Notes: generated by a model from the sequence alone, not told the origin. A DNA stretch of 64,000 nucleotides from Solirubrobacter soli DSM 22325 (GCF_000423665.1 NZ_KE384069.1:235275-299274); one strand, 5' to 3'; positions 36,433 through 45,487 are shown, counted from the stretch's first letter. Translations and numbers: made by a program.

Positions 36433-37908
36433 ATGCTCCGCCGCTCCCTCGCCCTCTCCGCCTTCGCGCTCTTCGCGATCGCCGCGCCCGCCGGCGCGGC
36501 GACCTACTCCGTCCCCGGCACGACGCTGAGCGTCACCCCGCTCGCCGGGGAGGCCAACCAGGTGCTCGTCGAGATCGCGAACGGCGACTGGCGGGTGACG
36601 CGCGACAACGCCGCGGCGGCGCCGGTCGTCGCCGGCTCGTTCTGCTCGCAGCTGCAGACCAACGCGCAGGTCCGGTGCGACATCAGCGGGACGATCAACT
36701 TCTCGCTCGGCGACGGCAACGACAAGGTCACGAAGATCACGCCCGGGCACGGCGGGACGATCAACGGCGACGCGGGCAACGACACGCTGGTCGCGATGGA
36801 CAACACGGTCGCGAACCTCAACGGCGGGGCCGACGACGACTACCTCGAGGCGAGCGGGTCGATGGCCGACGTCTTCAACGGCGGCGACGGCAATGACACG
36901 ATCCGCGGCGGGGCGGGGGCGGACGTCGTCAACGGCGGCGCCGGCACGGACACGTTCCTGGTCGCGGGCGGCGCGTGGACGGTCTCGCTCGACGACTTCG
37001 CCAACGACGGCATCCCGGGCTCGAACGTCGCCAACGTGCGCTCCGACGTCGAGAACGCCACCGGTGGAACGTTCGCGGACGAACTCACCGGCAGCGCGGC
37101 GGCGAACGTCCTGCGCGGCGGCGGTGGGGGCGACAAGCTCGACGGCAAGGGCGGCTCGGACTCGATCTTCGGCGAGGGCGGCGACGACACGATCGCCGCC
37201 CGCGACGGCGCCGCGGACACGATCGACTGCGGCGACGGCAACGACGCGGTCGCCGCCGACCCGCAGGACATCGTCATCGCCTGCGAGACGGTCACCTACG
37301 CGGACGCCGACGGCGACGGATCGCCGGCCAACGTCGACTGCAACGACGCCAACGCGGCCATCCACCCGGGCGCGCACGACATCCCGGGCAACGGCATCGA
37401 CGAGGACTGCTCGGGCGCCGACGAGCCCAAGGTCGAGCCGACGCCCACCGCCACCCCGACGGTGACCGTGACCGCGACGCCGACCGCCACGGCCACCGCT
37501 ACGGCGACCGCCACCGCGACCGCGACCGCCACGCCGCAGCCGACCCCGATCGCCACGGTCGCGCCGGCCATCACGCCCACCCCGACCGCGACGCCGTCGC
37601 TGGACTCCGTGATCCTCGTGACCTATCGCTACGCGAAGACCTACACGCTCTTCGACGAGGTCATCGTCCGCAACGCCCGCGCCGGCTCCACGCTCACCCT
37701 CAAGTGCTCCGGCAAGGGCTGCCCGAAGTCCCTCAAGCCCCGCACGATCGCCAAGGACGCGCACAAGCTGCGCATCCCCAAGCCCCTCGGCAAGGCCAAG
37801 CCCAAGGTCGGCGCCCGCTTCGAGGTCCGCATCACCCGCGCCAACTCCACGATCGGCGCCCGCTACACCGTCCGCGCCAACCGCACCCCGTCGCGCCGCG
37901 ACTTCTAA
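36433..37908 (+). CDS. Secreted RTX-repeat protein with MopE-like metal site and Thr-rich stalk
   Basis: A 491-residue exported protein. A signal peptide (LALSAFALFAIAAPAGAA) precedes hemolysin-type calcium-binding nonapeptides (GGDGNDTIRGGAGADVVNGG, GEGGDDTIAARDG). Next is DADGDGSPANVDCNDANAAI with NGIDEDCSG, the MopE-type putative metal-binding motif. A TATATATATATATP linker (about residues 345-380) and a small beta domain (LILVTYRYAKTYTLFDEV-like) end the protein, with a basic tail. It probably leaves by the Sec route and binds calcium outside. It stands alone between era and the PH-domain genes, flanked on both sides by dispersed hairpins. Confidence 0.82.
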   Translation: MLRRSLALSAFALFAIAAPAGAATYSVPGTTLSVTPLAGEANQVLVEIANGDWRVTRDNAAAAPVVAGSFCSQLQTNAQVRCDISGTINFSLGDGNDKVTKITPGHGGTINGDAGNDTLVAMDNTVANLNGGADDDYLEASGSMADVFNGGDGNDTIRGGAGADVVNGGAGTDTFLVAGGAWTVSLDDFANDGIPGSNVANVRSDVENATGGTFADELTGSAAANVLRGGGGGDKLDGKGGSDSIFGEGGDDTIAARDGAADTIDCGDGNDAVAADPQDIVIACETVTYADADGDGSPANVDCNDANAAIHPGAHDIPGNGIDEDCSGADEPKVEPTPTATPTVTVTATPTATATATATATATATATPQPTPIATVAPAITPTPTATPSLDSVILVTYRYAKTYTLFDEVIVRNARAGSTLTLKCSGKGCPKSLKPRTIAKDAHKLRIPKPLGKAKPKVGARFEVRITRANSTIGARYTVRANRTPSRRDF

Positions 37909-37910
37909 AG

Positions 37911-37942
37911 CCCACATAAAGGGTCAGACCCCTTATGTGGGG
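37911..37942. repeat. GGGTCAGACCC-type dispersed hairpin, copy 3 (best conserved)
   Basis: CCCACATAAAGGGTC, A, GACCCCTTATGTGGG form a nearly perfect 15-bp palindrome with one mismatch. It lies between two convergent genes, three bases after the RTX gene stop and six before the PH-domain gene stop, so it can act as a bidirectional terminator. Confidence 0.85.
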
Positions 37943-37947
37943 TTTAT

Positions 37948-39339
37948 CTACAGCGCGGTCCAGGCCGCGCGGGCGTCGGCGGCTTCGAGGTGGCGGATGC
38001 GGGCGGTGGTCTGCTTGCCGAAGGCGACCTCGAGGTCGGCGAGGTCGGCGCGGCGTTGGAAGAGGTTCTGGGCGAGGGTGTGGGACTCGCGGTAGCGGGC
38101 GGGAGCGAGGATCGTGGTGCGGGCGAGGCGCATCGAGCGGACCGCCAGCCGGCCGTCCGCGAGCCGCCAGGCCGCGGCGCGCCAGCGGGCGTGGGCGTAC
38201 GCGCCCGCGAGCACCAGAGCGACCAGCGCGGGAGGCCCGACCAAGAACCACGCGGCGACCGTCACGACCACGCCCGCCAGCAGCGGCAGCATCAGGTAGC
38301 GGCGTGCGGCGCGCCGCGGGGGAGGGGTCAGGCCGTGCGGGTCGTCGGCCAGCTCGGGCAGGAACTCCTCGAGGAACGCCCGCACGTCGCGCACGCGCAC
38401 GAGCGGGAACAGCGTCCGCGCGGCGGCGGCCTCGTCGGCGTAGCCCGTGACCTCGACGGTCAGCGCGGCGAGGCCGAACGGGCGCCGGAAGATCCCTTCG
38501 ACCACCCGCACCGCCCGCACCCGCCCCACCGGCACGGTCGCCTCGCTGCGCTGGACCACTCCGCGCCGGATCCGCAGCCGGTCGCCGTCGCGGGTCACCG
38601 TGAAGCCCCCGAACGCGAGGACCGCGCCCGCGATCGAGAGCATCCACGCCAGCACGATCAGACCGGCGATCGCGAGCACGATCACCATCGTCGAGTGCGG
38701 CAGCGCCCGCACCGCCTCCTCGCCCTGCCGCTCGTCGAAGAGCTGCTGCACGACCTGGAAGGCGGCCGCCAGGACGGGGACGACGATCCCCAGCTGCCCC
38801 GCGGTGAGCGCCGCGAACGCGAGGTCGCGACCCTCCAGGCGCCGGGACGGGCCCGGTGGCGCGTCGACCCGCGGCGTCACGCCGGGCCGCGCGGCGCGCA
38901 GCTCTTCGACCGCGCCCGGCGTCAGCGCCGGCAACGAGATCTCCCCGCCCTTCTTGCCCGCCCCCGTCTGGACGTCGACCGAGAACACCCCGAACGCCCG
39001 CTGCAGCACGCCCTGGTGGACGTCGATCGCCTGGATCCGGTCCAGCCGGATGTCGGTGACCTTCTTCGACAGCATTCCGCTGACGTAGTGGATCGCCTCC
39101 GGCCCGATGAAGTAGCTGGTCGACCGGTAGCGGATCGAGCCCACCACGGCTGCGTAGATCAGGCCCGCGATGCCGTAGATCGCCGCCCGCCGGAGCGCGT
39201 CGACGTCCAGCGAGCCACCGAACAGCGTCACCCCGAGCAGGACGAGCAGCGGGACCGCCAGGTTCTTGAACGCGTCGGTCGAGAAGATCACGATCGCCGA
39301 CGGGTGCAGGCTCCGCTCCTCAGGCGTCGGCGGGCTCAA
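37948..39339 (-). CDS. PH-domain membrane protein, YdbT-like
   Basis: A 463-residue membrane protein with several paired helices and bacterial PH domains (DUF304). It contains TSYFIGPEAIHYVSGMLSKK and VTDIRLDRIQAIDVHQGVLQ, then a second PH repeat (GFTVTRDGDRLRIRRGVVQR). YdbT/YdbS pairs are found in many Gram-positives and have been tied to membrane stress or bacteriocin resistance; the role here is unknown. TTG start inside the end of the upstream gene (20-base overlap). Confidence 0.82.
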   Translation of the reverse strand: MSPPTPEERSLHPSAIVIFSTDAFKNLAVPLLVLLGVTLFGGSLDVDALRRAAIYGIAGLIYAAVVGSIRYRSTSYFIGPEAIHYVSGMLSKKVTDIRLDRIQAIDVHQGVLQRAFGVFSVDVQTGAGKKGGEISLPALTPGAVEELRAARPGVTPRVDAPPGPSRRLEGRDLAFAALTAGQLGIVVPVLAAAFQVVQQLFDERQGEEAVRALPHSTMVIVLAIAGLIVLAWMLSIAGAVLAFGGFTVTRDGDRLRIRRGVVQRSEATVPVGRVRAVRVVEGIFRRPFGLAALTVEVTGYADEAAAARTLFPLVRVRDVRAFLEEFLPELADDPHGLTPPPRRAARRYLMLPLLAGVVVTVAAWFLVGPPALVALVLAGAYAHARWRAAAWRLADGRLAVRSMRLARTTILAPARYRESHTLAQNLFQRRADLADLEVAFGKQTTARIRHLEAADARAAWTAL

Positions 39340-39805
39340 CGGCCTCCTCTTCCTCCTCCTCGGTACGCGCCAACCCGGCGATCCGCGCGCGCAGCTCGTC
39401 CGCCTCGGCGGCCGGGAGCATCGGGATCGTGTGGCTGCCGGCCGCCGTGTGGACGACGACGGTCGAGAGCCCGAACGCCTGCTCGAAGAGCCCGCGCTGC
39501 GTGTCGACGTGCTGGACCCGGATCCACGGCACGAGCGTGCGCACGAGCGCCAGCGTGCCGTGCTGGATGTCGATCCCCTCGTCGTTGATGTCCCAGCGCC
39601 AGCGCGCGTAGCGCAGCTTGGGGATCCCCCACGTGACGATCGCGCCCCCGACGAGCGGCACGATCCACCACAGCGGGCCGAGCACGTCGACCTGCGCCGC
39701 CACGACGATCCCGGCGATCGTCAGCCCGAGCCAGCCGATCAGCAGCTGCAGCCGCCAGACCCCGACCGCGGTCTCGGACAGACGACGCGCGGGTTGGGCG
39801 CTCAC
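39320..39805 (-). CDS. PH-domain membrane protein, YdbS-like
   Basis: A 161-residue partner of the YdbT-like protein. Two N-terminal helices (LLIGWLGLTIAGIVVAAQV, LWWIVPLVGGAIVTWGIP) precede one PH domain (DINDEGIDIQHGTLALVRTLVPW, read in parts; RVQHVDTQRGLFEQAFGLST). A Glu-rich tail follows. GTG start overlapping the ArsA-like gene stop by 4 bases. Confidence 0.83.
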   Translation of the reverse strand: MSAQPARRLSETAVGVWRLQLLIGWLGLTIAGIVVAAQVDVLGPLWWIVPLVGGAIVTWGIPKLRYARWRWDINDEGIDIQHGTLALVRTLVPWIRVQHVDTQRGLFEQAFGLSTVVVHTAAGSHTIPMLPAAEADELRARIAGLARTEEEEEEAVEPADA

Positions 39806-40740
39806 ACCAGCTCCGCGGCCAAGCGCTCGTAGTGGGCGAGCTCGAGGTCGGACTCGAAGACGAACGGCAGCGGCGTGATCGGCGCCTCGGTGGCCTCCTT
39901 GAGCCGCCGCATGTGCACGCGCTGCGCCTTCACCCGCTCATGCGACGCCAGCGCCGCGTGCACCGCCCCGAGCGATGACGGGTCATGTCCGTCGCGAGCG
40001 ACCGCGCGCAGCTTGGTGACGTCGTGCGACGAGAAGCGCTCCGGCCACATCGCGTTCATCACGACCGCGTCGAACCCGAGCCCGACCGCGTCGCGCAGCC
40101 GCCGCTCGAGCTCGATCGTCTCGTTGACGGGCATCTCCTCCGGCAGCGCGACCGCGACATACCCCGTACGCGCCGGGTCCGTGAGCATTTCTGACACCTT
40201 GGTCGCCTGCCGGCGGATCGGCCCGACCCGCGCGATCTCGCCGAACGTGCGCGGCGTGGTCAGCATCCCGATCCCGTGGCCGGACGCCGGCGCATCGACG
40301 ACCACGAGGTCGTACGCGCGGTTGTGGCGGTCCCAGCGCTGGACCTGCGCGAGCTCCCACACCTTCGCGATCGTGATCAGCTCCTTCGCGCCAGGTGCGG
40401 CGGCGACGAAGTACTGGAACGCGTGCGAGTGCCCGAGGATCCGGCCCGCAGGCCCGCCTCCGAGTTGCTTGCCCAGCCACTCCTCGAGCGCCTTCTGCGG
40501 GTCGATCGTGATCGCCCACAGGTCCTTCGCCAGCTCGACCTCCTGCTCGGCGCGCACGCCGTGGCGGGCGAACGCGCGCGACATCCGGTCCTGCTCGGCG
40601 ACCTCGCAGACGATCGTCCGGCGGCCGGTCCGCGCCGCCGCCAACCCGAGCGCCGCGGCCACCGTCGTCTTGCCGACGCCACCCTTGCCGGTCACATACA
40701 GAACGGAGCGGTCGCGCAGGAGTGCGTCCATCACGGTCAC
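39802..40740 (-). CDS. ArsA-like ATPase
   Basis: A 312-residue single-unit P-loop ATPase of the ArsA/GET3 group. The deviant Walker A is TGKGGVGKTTVAAALG, with DLVVVDAPASGHGIGMLTTP and FDAVVMNAMW as later motifs. No ArsA metal-site cysteines or arsenic genes are nearby, so it is not an arsenite pump subunit. Actinobacterial ArsA-like proteins of this kind are of unknown function. GTG start only 12 bases from the divergent crtB start; ATG at 40731 is an alternative. Confidence 0.83.
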   Translation of the reverse strand: MTVMDALLRDRSVLYVTGKGGVGKTTVAAALGLAAARTGRRTIVCEVAEQDRMSRAFARHGVRAEQEVELAKDLWAITIDPQKALEEWLGKQLGGGPAGRILGHSHAFQYFVAAAPGAKELITIAKVWELAQVQRWDRHNRAYDLVVVDAPASGHGIGMLTTPRTFGEIARVGPIRRQATKVSEMLTDPARTGYVAVALPEEMPVNETIELERRLRDAVGLGFDAVVMNAMWPERFSSHDVTKLRAVARDGHDPSSLGAVHAALASHERVKAQRVHMRRLKEATEAPITPLPFVFESDLELAHYERLAAELV

Positions 40741-40751
40741 CCTAGGACAGA

Positions 40752-41603
40752 ATGCGCTTCATGGACCCGGCGCTGCGTGAGGGGTACGAGACGTCGCGGC
40801 GGATGCAACGCCGCCACGATCCCACGTACTACTTCGCCACGCGCCGCCTTCCCGCCGAGCTCCGTCCCGCCACACACGCGTTGTACGGCTACGTCCGGAC
40901 CGCCGACCAGATCGTCGACGGGCCGCGCCGACCCGCCACGCCCGACGGCCGCCGCGCCGCGTTGGACGCGTGGGAGGCGGAGCTGGAAGCGGGGGACGCG
41001 TCCTGCCAGCCGATCGTGCGGGCGCTGACCGACGCCGCCGCCCGCCACCGGCTCCCGCTCGGCGAGCTGCGCCCATACATGTCCTCGATGCGCATCGACT
41101 GCGCGCCCGTGCGGATCGCCTCGTGGGAGGAGCTCGTGGCGTACATGGACGGCTCGGCCGGCTCGGTCGGGCGGATCATGGCCGCGCTGCTCGGCGTCCC
41201 CGCCCGCCACACCGCCGACCTCGGCCGCCTCGGCCACGCGTTCCAGCTGGCGAACTTCATCCGCGACGTCCGCGAGGACCGGCGCCTGGACCGTGTCTAC
41301 CTGCCCGCCGAGGACCGGGAGCGCTTCGGCGTGAGCGAGAAGGACCTGAGCGCGGACACCGCGAGCCCGGCGGTGCGCGCGCTGGTCGCCCACGAGGTCG
41401 AGCGCGCACGCGCCCTGTTCGCCGGCGCCCGCCCGGCGATCGCCGCGGCGCCCACCTCGGTGCGTCCCGGCGTGCGCTTCGCGGCGGCCCTGTACTCGCG
41501 CATGCTGGACCGGGTCGAGGCGACGAACTTCGACGTGCTGGGCGCGAAGACGGGCGTGCGCGTGTGGCACATCCCGGGCGCGGCCGCCGAGGCGCTCCGT
41601 TGA
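40752..41603 (+). CDS. crtB: Squalene/phytoene synthase
   Basis: A 283-residue head-to-head prenyl synthase. The two Asp-rich sites are present as YVRTADQIVD and NFIRDVREDRRLDRVYLP, which bind prenyl diphosphates through magnesium. It makes phytoene from two geranylgeranyl diphosphates, or squalene from two farnesyl diphosphates; sequence alone does not decide. It is coupled (TTGA overlap) to a FAD-dependent reductase of the geranylgeranyl type, which favours a carotenoid or related isoprenoid product. Confidence 0.9.
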   Translation: MRFMDPALREGYETSRRMQRRHDPTYYFATRRLPAELRPATHALYGYVRTADQIVDGPRRPATPDGRRAALDAWEAELEAGDASCQPIVRALTDAAARHRLPLGELRPYMSSMRIDCAPVRIASWEELVAYMDGSAGSVGRIMAALLGVPARHTADLGRLGHAFQLANFIRDVREDRRLDRVYLPAEDRERFGVSEKDLSADTASPAVRALVAHEVERARALFAGARPAIAAAPTSVRPGVRFAAALYSRMLDRVEATNFDVLGAKTGVRVWHIPGAAAEALR

Positions 41604-42676
41604 AGCGCGCGACGTTGCGCGGGGCGGCGCGCACCGACATCTCGCAGCGCGCCGACGTCCTCATCTGCGGCGCGAGCTTCGCCGGGCTGGCCGTGGCGCG
41701 CGAGCTGGCCGGGAGCGGGGCGGACGTGCTGCTGATCGACCGCTACGAGATCGGCGAGCGCGCGACGAGCGCGTGCGCGGCCCCGACCCCGTGGCTGCAC
41801 CGGATGGGCGTGGAGCGCGCGATCCGCCAGGAGATCCCGTGCATGACGTTTCACACGCCGCACGGCTCGACGCGCTTCCGGCTCCCCTGGAGCTGGTCGA
41901 GCTTCGACTACAGGCAGCTCTGCCACGCCCTCTACGAGCAGACCGACGCCCGCTTCGAGATCGCGAAGGTGCAGGCTCGCGACGGCGACACCGTCATCAC
42001 CGACCGCGGGAGCCTCAACAGCCCGCTGATCGTCGACGCGCTGGGATGGCGGCGCGTGCTCGGCCCTGGCGCCAACGTCCAGCCGCCCGAGGCGGCGATC
42101 TCACGCGGCCTCGAGGTCCACCCGCACGGCGGTGCGGAAGACCTCGACGTGTGGATCGACCGCAGCCTGATCCGCCATGGCTACGCCTGGTCGGTGCCCG
42201 CGGACGGCGAGCAGCGCGTCGGCGTCGGCTCCTACCAGCCGCGCGACCACGTGAAGGAGCCGACCAAGGACATCGCCAACCGGCTGAACCGCGACGCCGT
42301 CCGCTACCAGGGCAACTGGTTCCCGCACAAGCTGCGCCCCGCGGCCGAGGACGGCGTGTTCTTCGCCGGCGACAGCGCCGGACACTGCTTCCCGCTCTCG
42401 GGCGAGGGCATCCGCACCGCGTTCTATTTCGGCATCGCCGCCGGCCGCGAGATCCGCGACGTGCTGGAGGGAAAGCCGAAGGACCAAGCCCTGAGCGACT
42501 ACGGCGCCTTCTCGGCCCGACACGCACCCGCCTTCGCCTACGCGCTGGCGCTGCAGCGCACGGTCCCACGCCTCCCGCCGCGGCTCCTGACCGCCCTGCT
42601 GCGCGTCATGGGCCGCGAACGCGCATGCCGGCGAGCATTCGACTGGTACCTCAACGTCGCGCCTCCCACGTACTAA
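41600..42676 (+). CDS. FAD-dependent oxidoreductase, geranylgeranyl reductase family
   Basis: A 358-residue flavoprotein. The N-terminal dinucleotide fold DVLICGASFAGLAVARELAG is followed by DVLLIDR, and the FAD ribityl site is FFAGDSAGHCFPLSGEGIRT. The segment SACAAPTPWLHRMG matches the region near the substrate in geranylgeranyl reductases. It probably reduces or cyclises an isoprenoid chain made with the upstream synthase; lycopene cyclase is less likely. TTG start overlapping the crtB stop. Confidence 0.82.
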   Translation: MKRATLRGAARTDISQRADVLICGASFAGLAVARELAGSGADVLLIDRYEIGERATSACAAPTPWLHRMGVERAIRQEIPCMTFHTPHGSTRFRLPWSWSSFDYRQLCHALYEQTDARFEIAKVQARDGDTVITDRGSLNSPLIVDALGWRRVLGPGANVQPPEAAISRGLEVHPHGGAEDLDVWIDRSLIRHGYAWSVPADGEQRVGVGSYQPRDHVKEPTKDIANRLNRDAVRYQGNWFPHKLRPAAEDGVFFAGDSAGHCFPLSGEGIRTAFYFGIAAGREIRDVLEGKPKDQALSDYGAFSARHAPAFAYALALQRTVPRLPPRLLTALLRVMGRERACRRAFDWYLNVAPPTY

Positions 42677-42717
42677 CTCCCGGACGATCGTCTACCCCGT
42701 TCAGATGACGGCAGCCG

Positions 42718-44115
42718 ATGCCGATCACTCGGGGAGTCTTGTCAGCGCTCGTCTTCCATGCCGTTCCGGGACACGACGCCCTCACCGGCCTGCCTGATCG
42801 AGCCGCGTTCCTCGCGGCACTGCGCAGCGCTGCCGCGGAACAGACCGCGGTCGCGGTGCTGTTCCTCGACCTCGACGACTTCAAGGTCGTCAACGACGGC
42901 TTCGGCCACGAGGCCGGCGATCGGCTGCTGATCCAGGTCGCCCAGCGACTGCGGACCGCCGTCCGCGAAAGCGACCTCGTCGCCCGCCTCGGCGGCGACG
43001 AGTTCACCGTCCTGTGCACCGGGCTCGAGGACGCCTCGCAGGCGACCATGACCGCCGGCCGCATCCGCGCCGCGCTCAGCGCGCCGTTCGACGTCGCCGG
43101 CCAGCGCCGCCACGTGCGCGTGAGCATCGGCTGTCGCGTCGCCGCGCCCGGCGAGGCCGACCCGGACGCCCTGCTGCGTGACGCCGACTCGGCGATGTAC
43201 CAGGCCAAGGGCGCAGGCAAGGACCGCGTCGAGCTCTTCAGCGACGAGACCCGCGCCCGGCTGCTGCGGCGGATCGAGATCGAGCAGCGCCTGCGGGTCG
43301 CGCTCGAGCAACACGAGCTCGAGGTGCACTATCAGCCGCAGGTGGACGTGGCCACCGGTCGCATGGTGGGCGTCGAGGCGCTCGTCCGCTGGAGCGAGGC
43401 GAGCCCGGTGGAGTTCATCCCGGTGGCGGAGGAGACGGGGCTGATCGGCCCGCTCGGCGCGTGGGTGCTCGGGCGCGCGACGCGCGACCTCGCCGCCTGG
43501 CACGCGCAGGGCCTGACCCCGCTGACCGTCACCGTCAACGTCTCGACCCGTCAGCTCGAGGACCCGGACTTCCCGAGCGTCGTCGCCTCCGCGCTCGCGA
43601 CCGCGGACCTCGCGCCGGACACCCTGTGCCTGGAGCTCACCGAGTCCGCGCTGATGGGCGCCGGCACCGCCTCGCTGGATTGCCTGAAGACGCTCAAGGA
43701 CCTCGGGATCTACGTCGGCATCGACGACTTCGGCACCGGCCACTCCTCGCTGGCGCGCCTGAAAGCGCTGCCGGTCGAGGTGCTCAAGGTCGACCGCTCG
43801 TTCGTCGACGGCCTCGGCACCGACGCGGAGGACTCCGCGGTCGTCGCCGCGATCCTCAGCCTCGCCCACGCCCTCGGCCTGCACGTGATCGCCGAAGGCG
43901 TCGAGACGCCGCTGCAGGCGCACCAGCTGCAGGCGTTGGGCTGCGCGGTCGCCCAGGGCTGGCTGTGGTCGCCCGCCGTGCCCGCCGGCACGATCCCGGA
44001 GCAGGCTGAGCTCGGCACCGGCGCGCACCCGCGCCGCACGGGCTTCCGTGGCGAGCGCAGCCTGGTGATGGAGATGATGCACCAGCTCGGCGTCGCCAAG
44101 GAGGCCCGGGCATGA
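42718..44115 (+). CDS. GGDEF-EAL cyclic di-GMP turnover protein
   Basis: A 465-residue cytoplasmic protein with no N-terminal sensor domain. The GGDEF domain (about residues 18-175) has the intact site RLGGDEF. The EAL domain (about 190-435) has VEALVRW, NVSTRQLED, LELTES, DDFGTGHSSL, KVDRSFV and AEGVET, all of the residues expected for a working phosphodiesterase. It may both make and degrade c-di-GMP, a signal that often controls pili and adhesion. Its ATGA overlaps a membrane protein gene that could supply the missing sensor. Confidence 0.93.
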   Translation: MPITRGVLSALVFHAVPGHDALTGLPDRAAFLAALRSAAAEQTAVAVLFLDLDDFKVVNDGFGHEAGDRLLIQVAQRLRTAVRESDLVARLGGDEFTVLCTGLEDASQATMTAGRIRAALSAPFDVAGQRRHVRVSIGCRVAAPGEADPDALLRDADSAMYQAKGAGKDRVELFSDETRARLLRRIEIEQRLRVALEQHELEVHYQPQVDVATGRMVGVEALVRWSEASPVEFIPVAEETGLIGPLGAWVLGRATRDLAAWHAQGLTPLTVTVNVSTRQLEDPDFPSVVASALATADLAPDTLCLELTESALMGAGTASLDCLKTLKDLGIYVGIDDFGTGHSSLARLKALPVEVLKVDRSFVDGLGTDAEDSAVVAAILSLAHALGLHVIAEGVETPLQAHQLQALGCAVAQGWLWSPAVPAGTIPEQAELGTGAHPRRTGFRGERSLVMEMMHQLGVAKEARA

Positions 44116-44873
44116 TCGCCGGAATCCTCTCGCTCGCCACGGGCATCGCGTACACGGCGCTCGGCGTGATCACGGTCGTCGAGCTGATCAAGCACCGCCG
44201 CGACCGCGGCTTCTCGCACTTCGGCCTCTCGTTCGCCGTGATGGCGTTCACCTGCGGGCCGCACCACCTCGTGCACGCCTACCGCCACCTGATCGGAGGC
44301 GAGCCCGCCCACGGTCCGATGACGGCCGCGCTGGCACTCGGCGCCGTCCCCGCGGTGGTGTTCATCTCGCTGCGCCTGGAGGCGGCGTTCGGCGGTCGCG
44401 GCGACCGCCTCGTCCGCAACAGCCACCTGTTCCCGGTGATCCCGTGGGTGATGGTCGGTGCCGCGGGGGCGACGTCGTACGAGGCCGTTCACCACGCCGC
44501 CCAGATGCACGTCGACCTGCGCGCGCTGACGCCGAACATCGTCCTGTTCGTCAACTACGGCCTCGTCGGCTACTTCACCGCCCGCACGCAGCTCGCCCGC
44601 CGCCCGCTCCTGGACGGCTGGTCGCTGTCGGGCACGGCGATGGCCGGGGTCTTCGGGACCTGCGCGCTCTCGCACCTGATCGCCGGCCTCCTGACCGGTT
44701 CGAACCCTGCGGGCGTGTTCTTCGACAACGTCGGGGTCCCCGCGTCGATCTACTTCATGTGGGCCGTGTACCGGGTCAACAAGGACTCCGAGCGCGACTG
44801 GAACCGGCGCCCGCTGGTCGGTCGGGCCGCCCCGCTCGGTCGTCGTTCCCCCTGGGCGGAGGCGAACTCCTAA
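44112..44873 (+). CDS. Histidine-rich 7TM membrane protein, unknown
   Basis: A 253-residue protein with seven predicted helices. Histidines cluster in or near three of them: CGPHHLVHAYRHL (His51, 52, 55, 59), EAVHHAAQMHVDL (127, 128, 133) and CALSHLIAG (Cys184, His188). The pattern recalls, but does not match, MHYT sensor domains, which bind metal and accompany GGDEF/EAL proteins. The gene overlaps the GGDEF-EAL gene by 4 bases, so it may be a separately encoded sensor for it. A basic C-terminal tail lies in the cytoplasm by the positive-inside rule. Confidence 0.75.
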   Translation: MIAGILSLATGIAYTALGVITVVELIKHRRDRGFSHFGLSFAVMAFTCGPHHLVHAYRHLIGGEPAHGPMTAALALGAVPAVVFISLRLEAAFGGRGDRLVRNSHLFPVIPWVMVGAAGATSYEAVHHAAQMHVDLRALTPNIVLFVNYGLVGYFTARTQLARRPLLDGWSLSGTAMAGVFGTCALSHLIAGLLTGSNPAGVFFDNVGVPASIYFMWAVYRVNKDSERDWNRRPLVGRAAPLGRRSPWAEANS

Positions 44874-44890
44874 ACTCCCCGGCTCCGTCC

Positions 44891-45487
44891 ATGGAGCCCC
44901 CCAGTCCCAAATTCGATGAGCGCGGCCTCGTGCCGTGCGTGATCCAGGATTGGCGGTCGGGAGAGGTCCTCACGCTCGCCTACATGAATGAGGAAGCGCT
45001 GAGCCGCACACGCGAGACCGGCGAGCTGCACCTGTTCAGCCGCTCGCGCAATGAGCTGTGGCACAAGGGCGCGACCTCCGGGAACACGCAGGCGGTCAAG
45101 GCGCTGCGCTTCGACTGCGACAACGACGCGGTGCTCGCGCTGGTCGAGCCCGCCGGCCCTGCCTGCCACACGGGCGAGCGCACGTGCTTCTTCACGGGCG
45201 ACATGCAACCGCAGCCCCACGAGGCGCTCCCAGGCCTGGAGCGCACGATCGACGAGCGGATCGCCGAGCCGTCCGGCTACACCGGCACGCTCCTCGCCGA
45301 CCCGCCGCTCATCGGCGAGAAGGTCCAGGAGGAGGCCGAGGAGGTCGCCCGCGCCGCGCGCGAGGAGTCCGACGAGCGGGTGGCCAACGAGGCCGCCGAC
45401 GTCCTCTATCACCTGGCCGTGCTGCTCAAGAGCCGCGGCCTCAGCCTCAAGGACGCGCAGGAGGTCCTCATTGACCGCCGTCGCTGA
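44891..45487 (+). CDS. hisIE: Phosphoribosyl-AMP cyclohydrolase/phosphoribosyl-ATP pyrophosphatase
   Basis: A 198-residue bifunctional histidine-pathway enzyme (steps 2 and 3). The HisI part has GEVLTLAYMNEEALSRT, RSRNELWHKGATSGNTQ, DCDNDAVLALV and CHTGERTCFF, with metal-binding cysteines. The HisE part has KVQEEAEEVARAA and NEAADVLYHLAVLL. No other his gene is here; it heads the trp operon, sharing PRPP-derived chemistry. The trpE start lies inside its end. Confidence 0.95.
   Translation: MEPPSPKFDERGLVPCVIQDWRSGEVLTLAYMNEEALSRTRETGELHLFSRSRNELWHKGATSGNTQAVKALRFDCDNDAVLALVEPAGPACHTGERTCFFTGDMQPQPHEALPGLERTIDERIAEPSGYTGTLLADPPLIGEKVQEEAEEVARAAREESDERVANEAADVLYHLAVLLKSRGLSLKDAQEVLIDRRR

Noticed and set aside
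39802..40740. Arsenic resistance pump ATPase
   Set aside because: The protein is a single ArsA-like unit without arsB, arsD or arsR nearby and lacks an evident metal-site cysteine set.
44697..44712. GGTTCGAACCC resembles a tRNA T-arm
   Set aside because: It lies inside the coding sequence of the 7TM protein and no cloverleaf fits.
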